Shown: positions 8,241 to 16,285, numbered from the stretch's first letter. The stretch: 64,000 nt of DNA from Planktothrix tepida PCC 9214 (GCF_900009145.1 NZ_LN889813.1:495005-559004); one strand, 5' to 3'. Numbers and translations are program-made. Notes: generated by a model from the sequence alone, not told the origin.

Positions 8241-8425
8241 ACCGGATGGAAGTTATGCCGCTGTGTTCCATTGTTGCAAACCCAAGGAGAGCGAACTGTC
8301 AGGGATGCGAACGGTACAATTATAGGTCAGCTTAAACGGTGTGGAGTTTTTATCGCTTCCTCCACTTTATTACGGTCAAGGGAAGGCTAAACCCTTCATC
8401 AGAGCGGTCTGAGAGCGTAAACGTT
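8241..8425 (+). ncRNA. Structured RNA-like element, possibly mobile-element derived
   Basis: In a stretch without coding frames, three well-formed stems follow one another: ATGGAA/TTCCAT (8246-8251 with 8266-8271), GTGGAG/CTCCAC (8341-8346 with 8360-8365) and AAGGG/CCCTT (8378-8382 with 8392-8396). The G/C content is higher than the surroundings. A 43-base block inside it (8316-8358) recurs in altered form at 8618-8660. With the hairpin at 8059-8086 nearby, an omega-RNA-like transposon transcript (TnpB or IscB associated) is conceivable, but no such nuclease gene is adjacent and I cannot name the family. The strand is chosen for convenience. Confidence 0.35.
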
Positions 8426-8617
8426 AGGTTGATTTTAAAACACAATTATACAGAAACAAAACCTGTCTGAGTTGATCACAACTTAGGCGGGTTTATGAGT
8501 ATATAATAGACTAAAATTGTTGTGGCGGTAGAGTGAATTATGAAGCGGGATGAATAATATTATAAAAATAGGATCTAATTTTTTATTGATAGATAGGGAG
8601 GACACTTGCACGACTTC

Positions 8618-8662
8618 ACAATCATAGGTCAGTTTGAACGGCGTGAAGTTTTTATCGCTTAC
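8618..8662. repeat. Degenerate second copy of the 8316-8358 block
   Basis: About 43 bases align with 8316-8358 with five differences, all transitions. The core GGTCAG, AACGG and AGTTTTTATCGCTT is kept. This copy supplies the last codons and the stop of the 158-residue gene on the opposite strand, so it may mark where an insertion replaced the original end of that gene. Confidence 0.65.
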
Positions 8663-9128
8663 CATTAGCTGTTTTAGGAAGATTTGACCGCTCAAATTTA
8701 GATTGGAATGATTTAGACATTGACAAATATTTTTGATATCCAAATCTTAATCTATCTTCTATTTCATGAATTAGGTTAGATTTATCCACTTTAACGAGGA
8801 AATATCTACTCAAGGCGAAATCTAAAGTAATCCATAGGGAATAAATTAACTCTAAGTTATCATCTTCTAACTCACCGAGGTAATTTTCTATTCTTGATGT
8901 TAGCTTCTCTAATGCCCTTTCAGCATGAAATTTAATGATTAATATTTTACTTTTTTCGGACTTTTTTAGGCGATAATATTGACGTTTGGCTTCGGCAAAT
9001 ATTGTATTAAATATTTCTTGATTGTCAGATTTAGCCAAATTTCCCGGATGATTGGCAATCTCATTAATCGAAAGTATCAAATTTTCAATTGCAAAATATA
9101 GAGTGTATATTTTTGCTCTATTGTTCAT
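8652..9128 (-). CDS. Hypothetical helical protein
   Basis: A 158-residue protein, mostly alpha-helical by pattern, basic at the C-terminus; no motif recognised. Its ATG overlaps (ATGA) the stop of an upstream open frame at 9125-9262, which points to translational coupling in a former operon downstream of the C39 ABC exporter. Its last residues (ANGKR) are encoded inside the repeat copy at 8618-8662, so the present C-terminus may not be the ancestral one. A link with peptide export is only positional. Confidence 0.55.
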   Translation of the reverse strand: MNNRAKIYTLYFAIENLILSINEIANHPGNLAKSDNQEIFNTIFAEAKRQYYRLKKSEKSKILIIKFHAERALEKLTSRIENYLGELEDDNLELIYSLWITLDFALSRYFLVKVDKSNLIHEIEDRLRFGYQKYLSMSKSFQSKFERSNLPKTANGKR

Positions 9129-9262
9129 TGCTTTTGCTGATTAATTATTACCATTCCAATCTGAGCATAAACCATAACTTTCCAAGGGTAATCCCCATTA
9201 CGATAGACTTTACTCTGTAATCTAGGATCATCCTCAATAAAGGATATCTGTCGATTAAGGAG
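9125..9262 (-). pseudogene. Protein-like open fragment without start codon
   Basis: An open frame of 45 codons ends with the TGA that overlaps the ATG of the next gene. It reads RQISFIEDDPRLQSKVYRNG, then DYPWKVMVYAQIGMVIINQQ, which looks like real protein, but there is no ATG/GTG/TTG start in the required place and a stop lies just upstream. It begins within the last codons of the ABC exporter gene. A decayed small gene or the C-terminal stub of one is likely; it could also be chance. Confidence 0.3.
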
Positions 9263-11399
9263 TTAAAAATCCTAAATGTTCCCCAGATTTAGAGCGTAAA
9301 TCCTTTAAGTACCCTTGCATTTTGAGTTTCCCATTTTCTATTAAAATAATCCAATCTGCACGCTCAATAATTCGAGGACGATGACTAATTATAATCGTTG
9401 TTTTCCCTTGTCGAACTGCTAACAGTTTATCTAAAATTTCAACTTCGCTTACGGGATCAAGGGAGCCAGTGGATTCGTCTAATATTAAGATGGGAGGATC
9501 ATTAACAATGGCTCTAGCCAAGGCTAATCTCTGCCGTTGTCCCCCAGAAATATTTGCTCCAAATTCACCTAAAATTGTTTGATATTTATCAGGAATTTGG
9601 TTAATAAATTCTGAAGCTCCTGTAATTTGGCAAGCTCTAACAATCTGTTCAAAGGTTGCTTGAGGAGCCGCTAACCGGAAATTATCTAAAATTGAACGAC
9701 TCCAAAAATGAGCTTCTTGGGGAACTAAAACAATTTGTTGTCTGAGACTGTCTAAGGATAAATCTTGCAGGTTATAAAAATCAATTTGGATATTACCTGA
9801 TTGAGGTTGATATAACCCGGAAATTAGTTTAGCTAAGGTACTTTTACCACAGCCTGATTTACCAATTAAAGCAATAACTTGACCCCCTGGAATCTTAACA
9901 GAAAAGTTTTCTAATAAATTAATTCTACCGACATGATAAAAGTTTAGATCTCTACAGAGAATCTCAGCATCAGGGGGAATTTTAACAAATTGTTTTTTAA
10001 AATCTAAGAGGTTCTCTGGGGTACTATCAATGACTTCTGTTAACCGTTGGGTTGCCGTTTTTGCCCGATAAAACTCATCTACAAAACCAATTCCTGTAGC
10101 AATAAAGGTGAGAAAATTGCCATTCATACTATTAAAGGCTAATAATTGACCGATTGTTAATTCTTTACTGATGACTAAACGACTTCCTAACCAAAGCAAA
10201 ATAACGCTCCCTAAACTTAAAATTAATCCTGAAAATGCAGTATTAATAATGCTAATTTGCATTAACCGAAACATTTGATGGGCTAACCGTCCAAAGCGGC
10301 TTTGAAATTCCTCCCAAAATTGCGGGGCTGCGGTTGTTGCTTTCAGGGTTAATGCGCCTTTAAAGGTTTCTACTAAAACTCCTTGATTTTCCGCTTCTAA
10401 AACTAAAACACTACGAGTTTTTTGCTGTAAATAAGGCAGAAAAACAAGAACAGATAAAGTCATAATTAAGGCGAATATTCCGGCACTTAATGTAAGTTTT
10501 GTGCTATAAAATAGCATAAACCCTAGGGAAACAGCCGCAATTACAAATTGACTGGGAAGATTAACAGCAATTTGAGATACTAACTGATTAATTTCTTGAA
10601 TATCACGCAAACGGCTAATAACTTCACCGCTTCGATGGGATTCATAATAAGGTAAGGGTAAACGTAATATAACTCGGCAAAAATCTAAAACTAATCCTAA
10701 TTGTAGTCGTTGAGCAAAATGAGCAATTAAATTAGATTGGATGAGTCGTAAAATACTACTAATTAGGTTCATGATTGCGATCGCAATCACTAAGGTATTT
10801 AATAACTGTAAATCTCCCCGAACTAAGACTTCATCAGTTAACAGTTGAATAAAAAAAGGATAAGCCAGAGAAAGCACACCTAAAACTAAATTAATTAGAA
10901 ATGCTTCCCCTAGAATCGTTCGATAAGTCCAAACAGGTTTCAAAAAACGCCCAAAGTGATTAACCGTCTCATCCGGTTGGGCAAAAAATCGGGCAGAGTC
11001 CGGTTCTAATAATAGCATTAAGCCATTACCCCAACTCTCTAAAAGGTCTTGACGAGATAAATAACGAATACCTAAAGCAGGGTCAGCAAGAATATATTTT
11101 CCGCCTTTTTTACCATACAAAACTACCCAATGGGAACCTCGCCAGTGAATAATTGCAGGTAAAGGAATTTGATTCAGTTGTTCTAAAAGCTCCTCTGAAG
11201 CTCTACCTCCTCTTGCATTAAAACCCAAGGCTTCAGACCCCCGTTTAAGACCGAGTAATGTTGTTCCCAGTTGTCCCGTCCCCACGGCTTCTCGAATCCG
11301 ATTTAGGGTCAAATTTCGCCCATAATATTTAGTAATTGAAGCGAGACAAGCAGCGCCACAATCTTCTTGACTATGTTGTAAAACACAAGTTGTCTTCAT
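9255..11399 (-). CDS. C39-peptidase ABC exporter (bacteriocin/double-glycine peptide type)
   Basis: A PCAT-type transporter that cuts a leader after Gly-Gly and exports the peptide. Its 714 residues fit the family. Residues 1-125 are a C39 peptidase with all catalytic residues visible: Gln8, Cys14 (QEDCGAAC), His90 (SHWVVLYG) and Asp106 (LADP). Hydrophobic segments from about 160 to 430 form the transmembrane domain, with ISRLRDIQEIN as the coupling region. The ATPase has Walker A GKSGCGKST, signature ISGGQRQRLALARA, Walker B ILILDES and the H-loop IISHRP. The gene is divergent from a double-glycine precursor gene (11809) and an HlyD-type adaptor (12133), which together make a complete inner-membrane export set. 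No TolC gene is present; the cell's general TolC would be needed. Confidence 0.95.
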   Translation of the reverse strand: MKTTCVLQHSQEDCGAACLASITKYYGRNLTLNRIREAVGTGQLGTTLLGLKRGSEALGFNARGGRASEELLEQLNQIPLPAIIHWRGSHWVVLYGKKGGKYILADPALGIRYLSRQDLLESWGNGLMLLLEPDSARFFAQPDETVNHFGRFLKPVWTYRTILGEAFLINLVLGVLSLAYPFFIQLLTDEVLVRGDLQLLNTLVIAIAIMNLISSILRLIQSNLIAHFAQRLQLGLVLDFCRVILRLPLPYYESHRSGEVISRLRDIQEINQLVSQIAVNLPSQFVIAAVSLGFMLFYSTKLTLSAGIFALIMTLSVLVFLPYLQQKTRSVLVLEAENQGVLVETFKGALTLKATTAAPQFWEEFQSRFGRLAHQMFRLMQISIINTAFSGLILSLGSVILLWLGSRLVISKELTIGQLLAFNSMNGNFLTFIATGIGFVDEFYRAKTATQRLTEVIDSTPENLLDFKKQFVKIPPDAEILCRDLNFYHVGRINLLENFSVKIPGGQVIALIGKSGCGKSTLAKLISGLYQPQSGNIQIDFYNLQDLSLDSLRQQIVLVPQEAHFWSRSILDNFRLAAPQATFEQIVRACQITGASEFINQIPDKYQTILGEFGANISGGQRQRLALARAIVNDPPILILDESTGSLDPVSEVEILDKLLAVRQGKTTIIISHRPRIIERADWIILIENGKLKMQGYLKDLRSKSGEHLGFLTP

Positions 11400-11417
11400 A
11401 AGAGATAAGTCAAAAGG

Positions 11418-11434
11418 AGTAATTTAAAATTACT
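11418..11434. promoter_or_regulatory. 17-nt perfect palindrome upstream of the C39 exporter
   Basis: AGTAATTTAAAATTACT has 8-base arms around one central base and ends 18 bases before the exporter start. It could be an operator or a small hairpin in the 5' leader. Function is inference. Confidence 0.4.
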
Positions 11435-11808
11435 AATTGAATTGTAAAAATTGTTGAATCTGTTTCAGATATTATCATAATTAAAAATTGGATTTATGCC
11501 TCTTTCTGGAGATTGATTTCTTGTGTTTGCGTGGTAGTTGAATGCAATATAATTTTATTTCATATATCATCTATAAAAGGTTTTATATTATTTATTTTTT
11601 TGAGTTCGTTAAGATGTTTTAGATGAGTTAATCTAGCTAAAGATATAAAATATGGATTGATTTTAAACAGTAGCTTTATTCCTGTTGAAAGATGATAAAT
11701 CCTTAGATTAATGTTCCAATGAATGTCAAGAAACGCTAATAATGCTGATTGATAAATCTCAAGAAGCAAGGTGTTCCTATTAACACAAGTAACGGAAATC
11801 AAAACATC
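11435..11808. other. Divergent intergenic region of the peptide-export locus
   Basis: About 370 bases, very AT-rich, between the exporter (minus) and the precursor (plus). It must hold both promoters. I checked for additional double-glycine leaders in all frames and found none. An open frame on the minus strand across 11560-11817 has no protein-like features. In-frame TTG 11749 could extend the precursor, but the leader would then be unusually long. Confidence 0.45.
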
Positions 11809-12000
11809 ATGAACCAATCTAAAGCTTTATTTGTAGAACTCTCTGATTTAGAATTAGAAGCCGTCGCGGGTGGTCAAGACAACGATTTAGTTGATGTTGA
11901 TATACAAAACGTTCTGAAAAATGTTAACTTGGCAGTGAATGCCGCTGTGCTGAATACTAAGCCCAGTCAGACTGTTAACTTCCCCATAACCCAAAAATAA
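11809..12000 (+). CDS. Double-glycine leader peptide precursor (bacteriocin-like)
   Basis: A 63-residue precursor. The leader of 22 residues has the classical pattern LSDLELEAVAGG (L-S-x2-E-L-E-x-V-x-G-G) recognised by C39 peptidases. Cleavage after GG would release 41 residues starting QDNDLVDVDIQNVLK, with an alternating hydrophobic/Asn/Val centre (NVNLAVNAAVLN) and a Pro/Thr/Lys tail. There is no cysteine in the mature part, so lanthionine or disulfide crosslinking is excluded, and no modification enzyme lies nearby. The ATG at 11809 is preferred because it gives a normal leader length; an upstream in-frame TTG (11749) is possible. The exporter and adaptor genes flank it. Antimicrobial activity is not shown; signalling or surface roles are equally open. 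Confidence 0.88.
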   Translation: MNQSKALFVELSDLELEAVAGGQDNDLVDVDIQNVLKNVNLAVNAAVLNTKPSQTVNFPITQK

Positions 12001-12020
12001 ATGAGTTTTAACTGATTACT

Positions 12021-12059
12021 AGCACACCTCAAATTCTCTGGATTAATCTGAGGTGTGCT
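12021..12059 (+). terminator. Perfect 11-bp stem-loop after the precursor gene
   Basis: AGCACACCTCA (12021-12031) pairs fully with TGAGGTGTGCT (12049-12059) around a 17-base loop. The T-run starts only about 13 bases later (GGGTTTTTATT), so it may be a weak terminator or a processing/stabilising hairpin that separates precursor output from the adaptor gene. Confidence 0.6.
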
Positions 12060-12132
12060 TCAAAAAAGGGTTTTTATTCCTTTATGATTTAATTTGTCGT
12101 TCTGGCTTTTTATTTATTCATTTTTGCTCTTT

Positions 12133-13632
12133 ATGTTCGGTACATCATCCTCAGAATTTCTCCGTCCAGTTCGCAGTGATGAGTTTCTACCTCCCATTAG
12201 TTTATGGACAACATTAGGAGGTTTAGGAATTGTAGGAACGGTGATTTTAGCTTTTATTCTTGCGGCTGTAACTCGATACAAAATTACGATTAAAGCTCCT
12301 GCGACTGTACGACCTTCTGGAGAACTGAGTATTGTTCAAGTTGCCAAAGAAGGAACCATTCAAAGCATTAAAGTGAAGCAAAATCAGGTGATTCATCAAG
12401 GAGATGCGATCGCTTATATTGATGATTCTAAATTACAAACTCAAAAAAAGCAATTCCAAGATAATATTCAACAGAATCAAGAACAAATTGCTCAAATTAA
12501 TGCTCAAATTACCGCTTTAAATTCTCAAACTGCTTTTGAACAACAACAAGCTAACCGCACGGTTTCCTTAACAGAATCTGAACTGAATTATACCCAACGG
12601 GACTATCAAAATCTACAAGCCACAACCCTGTCTGAAGTCAATGAAGCTGAAGCTAATTTCAAACAATCTCAGGAGGAGTGGCAAAAAGCACAAGCCGATT
12701 TAAAATCAGCCGAAGCTAATTTAATGTCAATTCAAGCAGCTTTAAACGTTGCTAAAAATAGACAAGAACGCTATCAACCTTTAGCGGAAACCGGAGCTAT
12801 TTCTCAAGATAAATTAGAAGAAGCTCAATTAGAAGTAGCCCGACAAGAACAAGCGTTAGAAGCTCAACACGCTGTTATTGAAGCCGAAAAGCAAGTTATC
12901 CAGAGCCAATACCAAGGAATTGCAGCAGCAAAGGCGAGATGGGATGGTGCAAAAGCCAAACTTAATCCTAGTCATGCAACGGTAAAAATGGCTGAGGAAA
13001 AAGTGGCTCAACAACGAGCAATGGGTCAAGCAAACCTTGAGCAATTTAATCAAGAAAAGGAAAGACTGATTCAGCAAAAAATTGGAATTCAAAATCAAAT
13101 TAATCAAGATACTTTACAACTTCAACAGCTTGAAACTCAACTCAAAGATACTGTTGTTTCTGCTCCAGTGACCGGAACAATTTATCAACTCAATCTCCGC
13201 AATTCCGGTCAAGTGGTACGTCCTGGGGATATTATTGCCCAAATTGTTCCTAATAAAGCTTCTTTGGTGCTAAAAGCTTCTGTTCCTTCTCAAGAGCGAG
13301 ATCATCTTAAAATAGGACAGGATGCTTATATTCGGATAGAGGGGTGTCCTTATCCCGATTTTGGGGTTCTCCCCGGCAAAATTCAATCAATTTCACCGGA
13401 TGTTTCCCCAATTAATTCTACAACAGATAACGCCTCTTTAATCAATTCAATTCAGACGAATAATAGTGTTTATGAAGTTATCATTCAACCGGAAGATTTT
13501 AAACTAAATAACGGTGAGCAGCAATGTTTAATTCGTCCGGGGATGACAGCCAGAACTGATATTATTGCCAATGAAGATACAATTTTGAGATTTTTCCTGA
13601 AAAAAGCTAGGTTAATCGTTGATTCAATTTAA
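12133..13632 (+). CDS. HlyD family secretion adaptor of the peptide exporter
   Basis: Periplasmic adaptor linking the C39 ABC exporter to an outer-membrane channel. From the ATG at 12133 the protein has 499 residues: a short cytoplasmic start (FLRPVRSDEFLPPISLWTTL), one membrane helix (GLGIVGTVILAFILAAV), the first lipoyl half (APATVRPSGELSIVQVAKEG, QGDAIAYIDDSKLQTQ), a coiled-coil hairpin of about 230 residues, the second lipoyl half (VSAPVTGTIYQLNLRNSGQV) and a beta-barrel with the C-terminal IRPGMTARTDIIANE. A TTG 39 bases upstream could extend it, but ATG followed by the conserved polar start is preferred. It ends convergently 16 bases before the NUDIX gene. Confidence 0.93.
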   Translation: MFGTSSSEFLRPVRSDEFLPPISLWTTLGGLGIVGTVILAFILAAVTRYKITIKAPATVRPSGELSIVQVAKEGTIQSIKVKQNQVIHQGDAIAYIDDSKLQTQKKQFQDNIQQNQEQIAQINAQITALNSQTAFEQQQANRTVSLTESELNYTQRDYQNLQATTLSEVNEAEANFKQSQEEWQKAQADLKSAEANLMSIQAALNVAKNRQERYQPLAETGAISQDKLEEAQLEVARQEQALEAQHAVIEAEKQVIQSQYQGIAAAKARWDGAKAKLNPSHATVKMAEEKVAQQRAMGQANLEQFNQEKERLIQQKIGIQNQINQDTLQLQQLETQLKDTVVSAPVTGTIYQLNLRNSGQVVRPGDIIAQIVPNKASLVLKASVPSQERDHLKIGQDAYIRIEGCPYPDFGVLPGKIQSISPDVSPINSTTDNASLINSIQTNNSVYEVIIQPEDFKLNNGEQQCLIRPGMTARTDIIANEDTILRFFLKKARLIVDSI

Positions 13633-13648
13633 AAGGTTTTTAATGACC

Positions 13649-14221
13649 CTAGCTATTTTTCTGTAAATAACTTAAACCCAAACATACAGCAGCCACCGAA
13701 CCCGCAACACAAATTTCTCCGGTTTGAATTTTTGGCAATACCGCTTCTATCGGAATCAAAACGACTTCAATTTCTTCTGTGATATCCAGGGAAGTTACGG
13801 ATAACAATTTAACAGAATTGGCTAAAAATAAATGCACTGAGTTGGTATCTTTAACGGGATTATCATATAACGTTGCCAGTTTAACAATAGACTCTGCAAT
13901 ATAACCTGTTTCTTCCGTTAATTCTCTTAACGCCGCTGCTTCGGGAGTTTCCTTTTCGGGATTAAATGCGCCTGCGGGTAATTCTAATAAAATTTGTTCA
14001 ACGCCATGACGATATTGACGCACAAACACAATTTCCTGTTGTTCTGTAATGGGTAAAACTAAGGCAATATCCGGTCGAACATGAATAAAAAAATCATCAA
14101 TAATGGTTCCATTTGGTAGCTCAACGCTATCGCGTCGAATTCTGCACCAAGGATGATTAAAAACAAAATAGGAGCTTAATCGTTTCCATTTCTGAATCAG
14201 TTTCATGGGGGTTTCAGTCAT
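13649..14221 (-). CDS. NUDIX hydrolase, ADP-ribose pyrophosphatase type
   Basis: Hydrolyses a nucleoside diphosphate derivative, most likely ADP-ribose. In 190 residues the Nudix box is clear (GAFNPEKE, then TPEAAALRELTEETGY) with one extra residue between the first Gly and the first Glu. The preceding LPAGA and the block VFVRQYRHGVEQILLELPAG are typical of the ADP-ribose pyrophosphatase group. Single gene, divergent from the AMIN-domain gene, convergent with the HlyD gene. Confidence 0.93.
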   Translation of the reverse strand: MTETPMKLIQKWKRLSSYFVFNHPWCRIRRDSVELPNGTIIDDFFIHVRPDIALVLPITEQQEIVFVRQYRHGVEQILLELPAGAFNPEKETPEAAALRELTEETGYIAESIVKLATLYDNPVKDTNSVHLFLANSVKLLSVTSLDITEEIEVVLIPIEAVLPKIQTGEICVAGSVAAVCLGLSYLQKNS

Positions 14222-14238
14222 CTACAATTTTAGACCCA

Positions 14239-14277
14239 TAGCACGTCTATACTTGCATTTTGCCCTTAAACGTGCTA
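14239..14277. promoter_or_regulatory. 8-bp inverted repeat in a divergent promoter region
   Basis: TAGCACGT (14239-14246) and ACGTGCTA (14270-14277) are perfect inverted repeats 23 bases apart, between the NUDIX start (14221) and the AMIN gene start (14316). A two-half-site operator or hairpin is possible; there is no direct evidence of function. Confidence 0.35.
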
Positions 14278-14315
14278 ATAAAACTTGCATAAACTAGAGT
14301 TTTCATGCAACAACC

Positions 14316-15779
14316 ATGCAAGCGCAAAACTTCAAGCAACAATTTAAGCAAACTGTACAAACGTTAGTCGCCTCCGATGTACCCGCGTTGTATGGGAGTC
14401 TGCTGTTGAGAACTTCTAGTCTTGTCGCTGCTGTGGCTATTACAACGGCTTACCCCTTAGCGGTACAGGCGGCTGTTTTAGGAGATTGGAAAATTGATCC
14501 CAATACTGGAACTGTCGAGGTTGAACTACCATCGGGGAGTAAACCGCAATTATCCGTTTATAATCTTCCCCCTCGTCTAGTCCTTGACCTACCGAATACA
14601 GAAGTTAAAGTTAAGATTACAGAAAGCTATGAAACTGGCGTTGTGCGTCAAGTTAGTTTAATGCAGACAAAACCGAAACAAGCTCAATTAGTCGTTGAGT
14701 TTGTACCCGGTATCAGTGTTGATGCGGAAGCGTTAGATTTACGACAAATTGGCATTGATAATCTTTGGGTATTGCGTCCGACGCTGCAAACCTTACCTTC
14801 AGAAGAACCCCCCACTTCCACAAATGTTGCGACGACTCAACCCCAAACAACTTCAACTCCGACACAGGTAGCACCCTCGACAACTCCTCGAACCTCTGCA
14901 ACGGTTAAACCGCCAGAACCCCCTAAACCGCCTCAATATTCTGTCCGTCAATACGACCCTAGACAGACGGCTTTACCTAACCCTCAACCGACGAGAGACT
15001 CCCGCTTAGAGATTGTGCAGGTTCCCGTTAACCAGCCGACTCAAGTGCAGGTGCTTCCGACGATGACACCCCCTCCGCCACCTTCTCAGACCGTGGTGTT
15101 TGTCCCTCAAACACCGGGTTATCCTCCTCCGGTTCCCGTTTCTGAAACAGTAGTCGTTGTTGCACCCAATGCTCAATTCAATAGAACAGGATCTCTCCCC
15201 CAAGCGGTTCCCTTTGGTCAACCGTTACCTCCCTCGATACCGCCAGGGACACCGCAATCCTATTTTAATCCTAGCCCGTCGGCAATTTTGCTCCCCACGG
15301 GAACCACCTTAACGTTACTCTATCCCACGAAAGATCAAGTCCGTCTAACTCGTCGTTCAGAACGTCAGGATGTGTTGTTATTGCAAGGGGGAATTGTTGA
15401 TAGTTTGGGCAATTATATTGTTCCACCGGATACGCCAATTGTAGGAGAATTTGAAACCACCACAAAAGGCAGTCGATTTATTGCTCAAGCCATTAATTTA
15501 GACGGTCGCAGCATCCCAATTCAAGGTCAATCTAACTGGATTCCAGGGTCTTTAGAAGTCAGTCCTGAACGAGTGGGAATTGGGACGGGTGCGGGAAGTT
15601 TAGCGGGATTTCTAGTCAGTGGATTTACGGGAATTGGAGCCTTAGTCGGTGCAATTGCAGGTGCAGGAATTGGTCTGGGAACATCCCCCTCACCCACTAC
15701 CTTACAACCGGGTCAAATGATTTCAATTCAGTTAACCCAAGATCTCACAACTCCCAATTTCTTCTTAGTGAATCAATAG
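14316..15779 (+). CDS. AMIN-domain envelope protein with proline-rich linker
   Basis: 487 residues, exported: an N-terminal region with a hydrophobic segment (SSLVAAVAITTAYPLAVQAA) serving as signal. Residues about 53-155 form an AMIN domain (LGDWKIDPNTGTVEVELPSG, LVLDLPNTEV, VRQVSLMQTKPKQAQLVVEF), which in other proteins binds the cell wall or secretin/amidase complexes. Then follows a Pro/Thr/Gln linker of about 170 residues. The C-terminal domain of about 320-487 contains LPTGTTLTLLYP, IVPPDTPIVGEFETT and a Gly-rich hydrophobic stretch (GTGAGSLAGFLVSGFTGIGA), and ends in QMISIQLTQDL; it resembles a TrbI/VirB10-like beta domain. Role in the envelope is inferred. Confidence 0.85.
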   Translation: MQAQNFKQQFKQTVQTLVASDVPALYGSLLLRTSSLVAAVAITTAYPLAVQAAVLGDWKIDPNTGTVEVELPSGSKPQLSVYNLPPRLVLDLPNTEVKVKITESYETGVVRQVSLMQTKPKQAQLVVEFVPGISVDAEALDLRQIGIDNLWVLRPTLQTLPSEEPPTSTNVATTQPQTTSTPTQVAPSTTPRTSATVKPPEPPKPPQYSVRQYDPRQTALPNPQPTRDSRLEIVQVPVNQPTQVQVLPTMTPPPPPSQTVVFVPQTPGYPPPVPVSETVVVVAPNAQFNRTGSLPQAVPFGQPLPPSIPPGTPQSYFNPSPSAILLPTGTTLTLLYPTKDQVRLTRRSERQDVLLLQGGIVDSLGNYIVPPDTPIVGEFETTTKGSRFIAQAINLDGRSIPIQGQSNWIPGSLEVSPERVGIGTGAGSLAGFLVSGFTGIGALVGAIAGAGIGLGTSPSPTTLQPGQMISIQLTQDLTTPNFFLVNQ

Positions 15780-15905
15780 TTAGATTTCAAATTTGTGGTG
15801 GTATTTGTTCTGAAGATGATCTAAAAATTCAGGGTTGAATCTGTTTATACACAGGTTCAAAATTGAATTAGATATAATTGAATAAATACACAGGAAAAAT
15901 CAACC

Positions 15906-16139
15906 ATGAATTTACAAGAATTAAAAAATGCTGCTTATCAACTTTCCGTTCATGAACGGTTATTACTGGTAGAGCCTATTATTCATTCATTGTCTCAAGA
16001 ATTGCGTCCTCGTCCTGATATTCCTGATGGAGTTTGGGAACGTTTGCGAGGAAGTTTAAAAACGGATAACATTGAATTAACTGATGAGGATGTAGAAAGA
16101 TTAAAAGATGAAAGTTTAACGGAGAAGTATCTCAAATGA
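15906..16139 (+). CDS. Antitoxin, putative addiction-module component family
   Basis: 77 residues. The opening LQELKNAAYQLSVHERLLLVEPI and the later DIPDGVWERL pattern match the addiction-module component family (short helical proteins placed before RelE or PIN toxins). Its stop overlaps (ATGA) the start of a reduced PIN-toxin gene, the usual coupling of such pairs. With the toxin broken, it may now act only as a regulator or be drifting. Confidence 0.8.
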   Translation: MNLQELKNAAYQLSVHERLLLVEPIIHSLSQELRPRPDIPDGVWERLRGSLKTDNIELTDEDVERLKDESLTEKYLK

Positions 16140-16285
16140 GGATATTACTAGATACTAATATTATTTTAGATAGTTTATTAGAAGTTTGTGCTGTTAATCA
16201 AGATATTCTTAAAACAGCACTGGCTTTAAATTTAGACGATTTTGAAGACGCAGTTAAACTAATTAATATTATATCGCCATTATAG
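16136..16285 (+). pseudogene. PIN-domain toxin with large internal and C-terminal deletions
   Basis: 49 residues remain. The N-terminus MRILLDTNIILDSLL carries the first catalytic Asp and the PIN strand/helix; it runs straight into EVCAVNQDILKTALALNLDD, FEDAVKLI, which in intact members lies some 70-80 residues later and holds a distal acidic pair (DFEDA). The final IVTRN-type strand is also missing. The reading frame is kept through the internal deletion. Overlap with the antitoxin gene is intact. It is almost certainly inactive as a nuclease. Confidence 0.8.

Noticed and set aside
8483..8743. 86-codon minus-strand frame
   Set aside because: Overlaps the 158-residue gene out of frame and the degenerate repeat; composition not protein-like.
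11560..11817. 85-codon frame opposite the precursor promoter region
   Set aside because: Overlaps the precursor start, no ribosome site, no protein-like pattern, very AT-rich.
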